DNA from: Acidobacteriota bacterium
GTDB lineage: Bacteria; Acidobacteriota; Terriglobia; Terriglobales; Acidobacteriaceae
Reading direction: 5' to 3'
NCBI GenBank assembly: GCA_021778875.1
Contig: JAJYBT010000022.1
Location: 1 to 11,329, forward strand
DNA length: 11,329 nucleotides
Shown here: positions 6,636 to 11,329 of the stretch, one piece after another
Numbering within the stretch: position 1 is the stretch's first letter
Layout of the letters: every line of letters begins with the position of its first letter
The notes under the pieces: model-generated
The model's database searches: none
Told to the model about the DNA's origin: nothing
The model's input: the letters and a program-made list of their open reading frames with translations, nothing else
Program-made: the position numbers and the translations under genes

Positions 6636-7304
6636 CTAATTTGGAGCGTGTTGCAGGTACCAGACTGTTGCGGCGATGCCAACGGCCAGGAGGCCGACGC
6701 CAAGCGACAACCACCACGGCAGCCTCGTGCGTCCCGCGCGGGCCTGCCTTCCGCCAAACTTCGGCGCGCCGGCGCGATCAGAGACTTCTTCGAGGTCGAG
6801 CGCATGGGCCCAAAACATCTCGTCGATCTTCGCGGGAGGGTGCGTCAAGGCCTCCGCAGCGTCCCCATTCGCAGGCTTCTCGCCGAACTCAGCTTCGCTC
6901 GTTTCGACGATCGAAGTCGGGACAGAATTGGCGGCGCGGTTGGGCGGCGCATCACGGACATCCGCTGTCCTGGACACGGGGGCGATGAAGCGATAACCGC
7001 GCTTGGGAATTGTCTCAATATAGATAGGAGATTCGGCTAAGTCACCCAGGACATTACGCAGCTTCATGACCGCAGTGTTCAGGCTGTGATCAAAATCCAC
7101 AAAGGTATCTGCAGGCCACAGAACCTGGCGCAATTCTTCGCGGGTAACAAGCTCGCCCGCATGTTCAAGAAGAAACACGAGGATGCGGAACGATTGTTCC
7201 CGCAACTTGATCGGAATCCCGCTCCGGCGCAATTCTGCGTTTCGCGCATCGACTTCAAAGATGCCAAAGCGCCAGGTTTGCGTGGTGTTTCCGCGGGTCT
7301 CCAC
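6636..7304 (-). CDS. Winged-helix (OmpR/CadC-type) regulator with C-terminal membrane anchor
   Basis: A 222-residue protein. Residues about 10-112 form an OmpR/PhoB-type winged helix: RFGIFEVDARNAELRRSG, then FRILVFLLEHAGELVTREEL, then the recognition-helix region DHSLNTAVMKLRNVLGD and the wing PIYIETIPKRGYRFIAPV. A poorly conserved acidic, Pro/Ala-rich linker (about 113-193) leads to a single membrane helix at about 195-217 (WWLSLGVGLLAVGIAATVWYL), and the protein ends five residues later. It should bind DNA while anchored in the membrane, like CadC or ToxR, but has no periplasmic sensor domain. The start is GTG at 7304, with AGGTGAG five bases upstream and an in-frame TGA inside that Shine-Dalgarno, so no earlier start is possible. 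It is divergent from the secreted protein gene. Confidence 0.88.
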   Translation of the reverse strand: METRGNTTQTWRFGIFEVDARNAELRRSGIPIKLREQSFRILVFLLEHAGELVTREELRQVLWPADTFVDFDHSLNTAVMKLRNVLGDLAESPIYIETIPKRGYRFIAPVSRTADVRDAPPNRAANSVPTSIVETSEAEFGEKPANGDAAEALTHPPAKIDEMFWAHALDLEEVSDRAGAPKFGGRQARAGRTRLPWWLSLGVGLLAVGIAATVWYLQHAPN

Positions 7305-7313
7305 AGACTCTCA

Positions 7314-7341
7314 CCTGCGAAACTCCCTCTCGCAGGAGTTT
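7314..7341 (-). promoter_or_regulatory. Two overlapping alternative hairpins in the regulator leader
   Basis: Read on the minus strand, AAACTCC (7341-7335) can pair with GGAGTTT (7326-7320), and CCTGCGA (7336-7330) can pair with TCGCAGG (7320-7314). Both are perfect 7-bp stems and they share bases, so only one forms at a time. The second takes up the AGG of the regulator's Shine-Dalgarno (7316-7311). This looks like a translational switch or a compound operator. Confidence 0.45.
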
Positions 7342-7344
7342 AGC

Positions 7345-7437
7345 ATGAGTTTCCGCCAGAAAACCAGGGAATCCCCCGAAACATGCAACGTTTTAAGCCT
7401 CTATCTCTCAGAGACTTGGGCCGCAACACGCAATTGA
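7345..7437 (+). CDS. Possible 30-aa small ORF in the divergent gap
   Basis: ATG at 7345 is preceded by AGGAG (7334-7338) with six-base spacing and encodes 30 residues, starting MSFRQKTRESPETC, before a TGA. No family is recognised. The Shine-Dalgarno coincides with an arm of the inverted repeats described at 7314-7341, so the match may be accidental. It could be a leader peptide for the downstream secreted protein gene, or nothing. Confidence 0.22.
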   Translation: MSFRQKTRESPETCNVLSLYLSETWAATRN

Positions 7438-7559
7438 TTTCCGAATTACCCCCAGTGCATGGCAGCAATTACGGCGACAGTGCACTCTTCGGCATCCCTC
7501 GCGGTTCCGGGCATCCGGTGGCCGCAACCCCACAACGCAACCCCACAAGGAGGTCTCTC

Positions 7560-7997
7560 ATGACACGTCGATTCCAGTCCATGACCAACCTGCTTCTCAT
7601 CGCCATGGTTGCCGCTCTGATTTGCACGGCGACCAGGGCCTCTGCTCAGTACATCTCCCGTGTCACGATCCCATTTGCGTTCACGGCCAACAACCAACTC
7701 ATGCCCCCCGGCTACTACCAGGTGAAGCTGTCGTCGGAACACTTTCTGACGATTGTCGATGCCCGGACAGGAAGGTTCCAGACCAACCTCATGGTTCATT
7801 CAGAATATGAAGGGTTAACCCCTGAGGCCAAAGGATGTCTCGTCTTCGCTTCCGACGGAGTACGATACTTCCTGACCGAGGTCCGGTTTGCTGGAACGAA
7901 CAAGCGCAGCAAGATGGCTGTACAGCCCAAGGCCGATTGGTTGTCGGCCAAGAACCAGCAACCGGCTGGTTCAACCATCGAGATCGCTTCAAGATAG
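7560..7997 (+). CDS. Small secreted protein of an apparently acidobacterial family
   Basis: A 145-residue exported protein. Residues 1-30 are a signal peptide (MTRRFQSMTNLLLIAMVAAL, cleavage after ATRASA or AQ). The mature part is beta-rich: SRVTIPFAFTANNQLMPPGY, YQVKLSSEHFLTIVDARTG, CLVFASDGVRYFLTEVRFAG. I recall many paralogues with this 'VPFAF...aGnY...G.YyLteV' pattern in Acidobacteriota; none has a known function to my knowledge. The ATG at 7560 is set by AAGGAGG (7547-7553), six bases upstream, and by the signal peptide; the frame is open upstream but gives no sensible N-terminus. It is transcribed divergently from the membrane-anchored regulator, which may control it. A strong hairpin follows the stop. 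Confidence 0.8.
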   Translation: MTRRFQSMTNLLLIAMVAALICTATRASAQYISRVTIPFAFTANNQLMPPGYYQVKLSSEHFLTIVDARTGRFQTNLMVHSEYEGLTPEAKGCLVFASDGVRYFLTEVRFAGTNKRSKMAVQPKADWLSAKNQQPAGSTIEIASR

Positions 7998-8013
7998 ACC
8001 CATGGGCAAAACC

Positions 8014-8049
8014 TCGCAGCCGGTCGCCGGCAACGGCCACCGGCTGCGA
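8014..8049 (+). terminator. Strong hairpin after the secreted protein gene
   Basis: A perfect 11-bp outer stem (TCGCAGCCGGT / ACCGGCTGCGA), a C-C mismatch, a 4-bp inner stem (GCCG / CGGC) and a GCAA (GNRA) loop. It starts 16 bases after the stop. The flanks are AAAACC and AAAACTT: no T-tract follows on the plus strand, while GGTTTT follows on the minus strand. Likely a transcription end or an mRNA-stabilising 3' hairpin. Confidence 0.6.
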
Positions 8050-8151
8050 AAACTTCCCGCCGATACGCCTCCCAATCAATCTCCCGTGACATGCCGGTTC
8101 TGCCCAACTCATCCCGTCAGGCGAGAGGCAGTGCGCCGAATCTCGCGGGCT

Positions 8152-8180
8152 TTGGATTCAATGTCTACTCCCGCTAGAAT
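8152..8180 (+). promoter_or_regulatory. Putative promoter of the aminopeptidase gene
   Basis: TTGGAT (8152-8157), a 17-base spacer, then TAGAAT (8175-8180). This is the best -35/-10 pair in the window. Transcription from about 8187 would exclude the in-frame ATG at 8161 and supports the start at 8287. Confidence 0.5.
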
Positions 8181-8286
8181 TGGGACACTTGCACTTGCAT
8201 GCGCAAACACGGTCTTGCAGCAGCTGACTGTCAGCAGACCTGATTCCGCGCAAGCATCCAGTCCACGCCAGGAGCCAGCCAACACG

Positions 8287-9543
8287 ATGACACATGCCGC
8301 GCCCGCCGCTGAACAATCCACACTCGCACAGAAACTCGATCAACTCGCTGCGGTTGCCGTCCACGTTGGCCTTGGCCTGAAAGCCGGGCAGGAGCTCGTC
8401 TTGACCGCCCCGCTCGAAGCCGTTCCGCTTGTGCGGCGCATCACCGAGCATGCCTACCGCGCGGGCGCTTCGCTCGTCACCACGCTCTTGAACGACGACG
8501 AAGCAGCGCTCATGCGCTATCGCTTCGCTCCGAATGAAGGCTTCGACCACGCCGCCAAATGGCTCTACGACGGCATGGGAGCAGCCTTCAAGAGCGGCGC
8601 AGCGCGCCTGGCAATCACCGGCGCGAACCCGCTGCTGCTCTCCAATCAAGATCCTGACAAGGTCAGCCGCGCAAACCGTGCGCTCTCCAGGGCATACCGG
8701 CCCGCACTCGAACTCATCACCCGCCACGAAATCAACTGGACCATCGTCGCCACCGCCACGCCCGCATGGGCGGCGGCCATGTTCCCCGACGACCCGCCGG
8801 AGACCGCCCTCGCGAAGCTCTGGAACGCCATCTTTGAAACCTCGCGCATCAACAACAGCGACCCCGTCGCTGCATGGAAGCAGCACGACGCAAGCCTGCA
8901 GAGGCGCGCCGCCTTCCTGAATACGAAGCGCTATGCCGCACTGCAATACTGCGGCCCGGGCACCAGCCTTCGCCTCGGCCTCGCCGACGACCATCTCTGG
9001 ATGGGCGGCGGCACCACCGCGGGCAACGGCCTCTACTGCATCCCCAACATCCCCACCGAAGAAGTCTTCACCACGCCGCACAAGGACCGCGCCGACGGCA
9101 CGGTGACCGCCAGCAAACCGCTATCCCATCAGGGCACGATGATTGAAGGCATTCAGGTTCGCTTTGAGCGCGGCTGCATCGTCGAGGCCCGCGCCACCCG
9201 AGGCCAGGAAGTGCTGCAGAAGCTCATCGAGACCGACGAAGGCGCACGCCGCCTGGGCGAAGTCGCGCTGGTGCCGCATTCTTCACCCATCGCCCACAGC
9301 GGACTCACCTTCTTCAACACTCTGTTCGACGAAAATGCAGCATCGCACATCGCGCTGGGCCAGGCGTACAGCTCCTGCGTGCGCGACGGCGACAAGCTCA
9401 CCCCGGAGCAGCTTGCAGCCAAAGGCGCCAATGACAGCCTGATTCACGTCGATTGGATGATCGGCTCAGACAAACTGGACATCGACGGCATCACCGCATC
9501 CGGCGCCGCCGAACCCCTGATGCGCAACGGCGAATGGGTTTAG
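8287..9543 (+). CDS. M29 family metallo-aminopeptidase (aminopeptidase T-like)
   Basis: A 418-residue cytoplasmic metal-dependent aminopeptidase that removes N-terminal residues from peptides. Candidate ligands are E259 (PTEEVFTTPH), E325 (GEVALVPHSSPI), H354 and Y361 (ASHIALGQAY), then H387 and D389 (HVDWMIGS). Their spacing (66, 29, 7, 26, 2) nearly repeats that which I recall for Thermus aminopeptidase T (66, 29, 7, 24, 2). The length matches the family. The frame is open back to 7888 and an in-frame ATG exists at 8161. I chose 8287 because the M29 homology begins just after it, AGGAG is at 8270-8274 (12-base spacing, a little long), and the likely promoter lies between 8152 and 8180. A strong terminator follows. 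Confidence 0.92.
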   Translation: MTHAAPAAEQSTLAQKLDQLAAVAVHVGLGLKAGQELVLTAPLEAVPLVRRITEHAYRAGASLVTTLLNDDEAALMRYRFAPNEGFDHAAKWLYDGMGAAFKSGAARLAITGANPLLLSNQDPDKVSRANRALSRAYRPALELITRHEINWTIVATATPAWAAAMFPDDPPETALAKLWNAIFETSRINNSDPVAAWKQHDASLQRRAAFLNTKRYAALQYCGPGTSLRLGLADDHLWMGGGTTAGNGLYCIPNIPTEEVFTTPHKDRADGTVTASKPLSHQGTMIEGIQVRFERGCIVEARATRGQEVLQKLIETDEGARRLGEVALVPHSSPIAHSGLTFFNTLFDENAASHIALGQAYSSCVRDGDKLTPEQLAAKGANDSLIHVDWMIGSDKLDIDGITASGAAEPLMRNGEWV

Positions 9544-9567
9544 CGCAGCAACCACGCTCCAAAGCAA

Positions 9568-9594
9568 AACGGCGCATTCACAGGATGCGCCGTT
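9568..9594. terminator. Bidirectional terminator between aminopeptidase and radical SAM genes
   Basis: A perfect 10-bp stem, AACGGCGCAT / ATGCGCCGTT, with a 7-base loop (TCACAGG). CTTGTCTT follows on the plus strand and TTTTGCTTT on the minus strand, so it can end both converging transcripts. Confidence 0.8.
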
Positions 9595-9624
9595 CTTGTC
9601 TTATCCCGCGCGATACAGACGCTG

Positions 9625-10689
9625 TCAGTCGCCCAACTGAATATTCACAAGCTCGGGCGCTTTCTCCTCCGGGTGGCACCCGGGAAACACAATCCGCTTC
9701 TGCGGCGCGCGCCAGTGGTCAATGTAGCTGATCCGGTGCACGCAGCCGATCGTGCAATTCGGCGCGCAGCTTTTGCCCGTCTTGAACTCCCGCTTCAGGT
9801 CCGCCTTCGTGTACTCGGCCAGCGGCACGCCGGGAAAGCCGCGCTGCTGGCTGCAATAGTGCACCAGCCCGTCCTCGCAGATATACAGGTAGCGCGAGCC
9901 CGCGCGGCAGCGCCAGTCGTTCGCGCGCCCCTGCACAATCGCTTCCTGAAACTGGTCGAACTGCGCGTAGTTGGTCTTCTTTCGATTGGTCATCTCAAAG
10001 TAGACCCTGGCATCCTCGGGCCCGAGCGGCTTCAGCTGCCCGTCGCCGTCGTGGATGATGCCAATCGTCGATTCAAAGCCCAGTTCCAGCGCGCGCTTGC
10101 CAATCACCAGCGCGTCATTGGGATCCTTGAATCCGCCGCCCACAACTGAGTTGATATTCACGTGAAACTCGGCGTGCTCGGCCAGCATTTGCAGCTTCTT
10201 GTCCAGCACCTTCAGGCTCTTTTTTGAAACCTCGTCCGGCTCAACGTTGTCGATGCTGATCTGCATGTGGTCGAGGCCGGCCTGGTTAAGCCGTTCAATC
10301 CGTTCCAGATTCAGCAGGTAGCCGTTGGTAATCATCCCCGCAATCGCGCCCGTGCCCCGCATGCGGCGGATAATGTCGTCCAGTTGCGGATGGGTCAGCG
10401 GCTCGCCGCCGCTGATGCCAATCATCGCCGTCCCCAGCCGTCCCAGGTGGTCGATGCGCCGGTACATCTCATCCAGCGGCACCGGCTCGCTGACCTTGTC
10501 GTACTCGTTGCAGTAGGCGCAGCTCAGGTTGCAGAAGCGCGCCGGCACAATCTGCGCCAGCACCGGGTGGCCGGTCGAGGCCAGAGCGCGCGCCACCATG
10601 GCGTACTCGCGCGCCTTGCGCTTCGCGGCAATCCACCGGCCGCGCGCCGTCGATCTCCGGGGAACACCCATCCCTCTATTGAACCACAT
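9625..10689 (-). CDS. Radical SAM protein with Cys-rich (SPASM-like) C-terminus, substrate unknown
   Basis: A 354-residue radical SAM enzyme. The cluster motif is CNLSCAYC (C53, C57, C60), followed by the SAM-binding GGEP at 94-97 and a TIM-barrel-like region with MITNGYLL and MQISIDN. The C-terminal third has seven cysteines (261, 271, 279, 308, 312, 316, 338), suggesting one or two auxiliary Fe-S clusters as in SPASM/Twitch proteins of the MoaA/PqqE group. The product is not assignable: no peptide precursor or cofactor gene lies nearby. The ATG at 10689 has GGAGG eleven bases upstream; an ATG at 10671 has no usable spacing. The frame is open further upstream but that part is antisense to the transporter gene. 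It is divergent from the VIT gene. Confidence 0.87.
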   Translation of the reverse strand: MWFNRGMGVPRRSTARGRWIAAKRKAREYAMVARALASTGHPVLAQIVPARFCNLSCAYCNEYDKVSEPVPLDEMYRRIDHLGRLGTAMIGISGGEPLTHPQLDDIIRRMRGTGAIAGMITNGYLLNLERIERLNQAGLDHMQISIDNVEPDEVSKKSLKVLDKKLQMLAEHAEFHVNINSVVGGGFKDPNDALVIGKRALELGFESTIGIIHDGDGQLKPLGPEDARVYFEMTNRKKTNYAQFDQFQEAIVQGRANDWRCRAGSRYLYICEDGLVHYCSQQRGFPGVPLAEYTKADLKREFKTGKSCAPNCTIGCVHRISYIDHWRAPQKRIVFPGCHPEEKAPELVNIQLGD

Positions 10690-10810
10690 CGTCTGCCCGC
10701 CCTCCACAGCGAAGTGCCGCAAACCGCACAGTACCGGTGGCTTGCTCCGGAAATGGGCGTATCCTCGTTTGTGGTAGATTCGGCAGGACAAACAATCGAG
10801 GGGCGCAAGA
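10690..10810. promoter_or_regulatory. Divergent promoter region, radical SAM / VIT transporter
   Basis: These 121 bases must hold both promoters. On the plus strand TAGATT (10775-10780) is a possible -10 and GAGGGG (10798-10803) the Shine-Dalgarno of the transporter. I see no clear metal-regulator box. Confidence 0.35.
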
Positions 10811-11329
10811 ATGTCCAGAGGCAAACCGGAACTGCACAGAACGGATCGAATCGGCTGGCTGCGGGCGGCGGTGCTGGGCGCGAATGACGGCATCGTCTCC
10901 ACGGCGAGCCTGGTGCTGGGCGTGGCCGCCGCCCATGCCACGCACCGGAACATTCTGGTGGCGGGCACGGCCAGCCTGGTGGCGGGAGCCATGTCCATGG
11001 CCGCCGGGGAGTATGTCTCCGTGCACTCGCAGGCGGACACGGAAAAGGCCGACCTGGCGCTGGAGGCGGCGGAGCTGGCATCCGACGCACCGGGCGAGCA
11101 CAAGGAGCTGACGGACATCTATGTGGCGCGCGGGATTGACCGGCAACTGGCCGAGCAGGTGGCCCAGCAACTGATGGCCCATGACGCGCTCGGCGCCCAT
11201 GCCCGCGACGAACTCGGCATCGTGGAAATGCTCCGCGCGCGCCCATTTCAGGCGGCGTGGGCCTCGGCGGCCAGCTTCGCCTGCGGAGCAGCCCTGCCCC
11301 TGCTGGTCACCGCCCTCACCGCCGGAGCG
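10811..11329 (+). CDS. VIT/CCC1-family Fe2+/Mn2+ transporter, 5' part, cut by window edge
   Basis: The first 173 codons of a VIT1/CCC1 (DUF125) type membrane protein, which exports or stores iron or manganese. After a polar start, residues about 16-40 form helix 1 with the family signature WLRAAVLGANDGIVSTASLV. Helix 2 (about 48-70) carries MSMAAGEYVSV, followed by SQADTEKADL. Residues about 72-145 are the cytoplasmic metal-binding helical domain with conserved Glu/His (EHKELTDIYVARG, MAHDALGAHARDELGI). Helix 3 (FACGAALPLLVTAL) begins before the window ends, so helices 4-5 are missing. The ATG at 10811 has GAGGGG seven bases upstream. The metal cannot be told from this part. Confidence 0.92.
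   Translation, partial: MSRGKPELHRTDRIGWLRAAVLGANDGIVSTASLVLGVAAAHATHRNILVAGTASLVAGAMSMAAGEYVSVHSQADTEKADLALEAAELASDAPGEHKELTDIYVARGIDRQLAEQVAQQLMAHDALGAHARDELGIVEMLRARPFQAAWASAASFACGAALPLLVTALTAGA

Noticed and set aside
6476..6805. Minus-strand frame overlapping the regulator's end, as a possible frameshifted sensor domain
   Set aside because: Its sequence is Ser/Ala/Gly/Pro-rich with no domain pattern, and it overlaps the intact membrane helix rather than continuing from it.
7812..7830. GGGTTAACCC palindrome inside the secreted protein gene
   Set aside because: A 10-base palindrome within coding sequence, explained by the codons and with no regulatory context.
7888..8286. N-terminal extension of the aminopeptidase to 7888 or 8161
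   Set aside because: It would overlap the secreted protein gene, a strong hairpin and the best promoter in the window; M29 homology begins after 8287.
8158..9081. 307-residue minus-strand ORF inside the aminopeptidase gene
   Set aside because: Antisense shadow of a GC-rich gene with clear M29 motifs; no domain is recognisable in the minus reading.
10267..10887. 206-residue plus-strand ORF opposite the radical SAM gene
   Set aside because: Antisense to conserved radical SAM motifs and overlapping the VIT start; no recognisable domain.
10690..11118. Upstream extension of the radical SAM gene
   Set aside because: That part is antisense to the well-supported VIT transporter gene and lacks family character; a good Shine-Dalgarno supports 10689.

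Overview
The window reads as a piece of a GC-rich bacterial chromosome, most likely Acidobacteriota (Terriglobia/Acidobacteriaceae-like). The clues are a small secreted protein of a type I associate with that phylum (VTIPFAF...PPGYY), a winged-helix regulator carrying a membrane anchor, a DUF4242 protein of the acidobacterial type, and short intergenic gaps with TANAAT-like -10 boxes. The assignment rests on remembered family resemblance, not on a search. No rRNA, tRNA, CRISPR array or insertion sequence is visible.

Layout. Minus strand 1-412: 5' part of der (ribosome-assembly GTPase), cut by the window edge. Divergent from it, plus strand: a DUF4242 protein (570-842) and a YoaA/DinG-type XPD-like helicase (949-2940). 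Next comes a minus-strand cassette of visibly lower GC (about 2941-4083): a DUF5677 protein (3070-3864) and a 43-residue ORF (2942-3073) that overlaps its stop by 4 nt (GTGA) and ends one base from the helicase stop. The GC-rich plus strand resumes with pncA (4084-4713), a two-helix membrane protein (4770-5036), queD (5100-5477) and a secreted thioredoxin/DsbA-fold protein with CPDC (5755-6450).

A minus-strand winged-helix regulator with a C-terminal membrane anchor (6636-7304) faces a divergently transcribed small secreted protein (7560-7997). The regulator leader holds two overlapping, mutually exclusive hairpins, one of which covers its Shine-Dalgarno. An M29 aminopeptidase (8287-9543) follows. 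It is separated by a strong bidirectional hairpin terminator from a minus-strand radical SAM protein with many C-terminal cysteines (9625-10689). Divergent from that, a VIT/CCC1-type iron or manganese transporter (10811 onward) runs off the window.

Most genes are housekeeping or single-gene units (GTPase, helicase, NAD salvage, queuosine, peptidase, metal transport) and do not form one pathway. The least explained parts are the DUF5677/small-ORF cassette, the regulator/secreted-protein pair with its structured leader, and the unassigned radical SAM enzyme.
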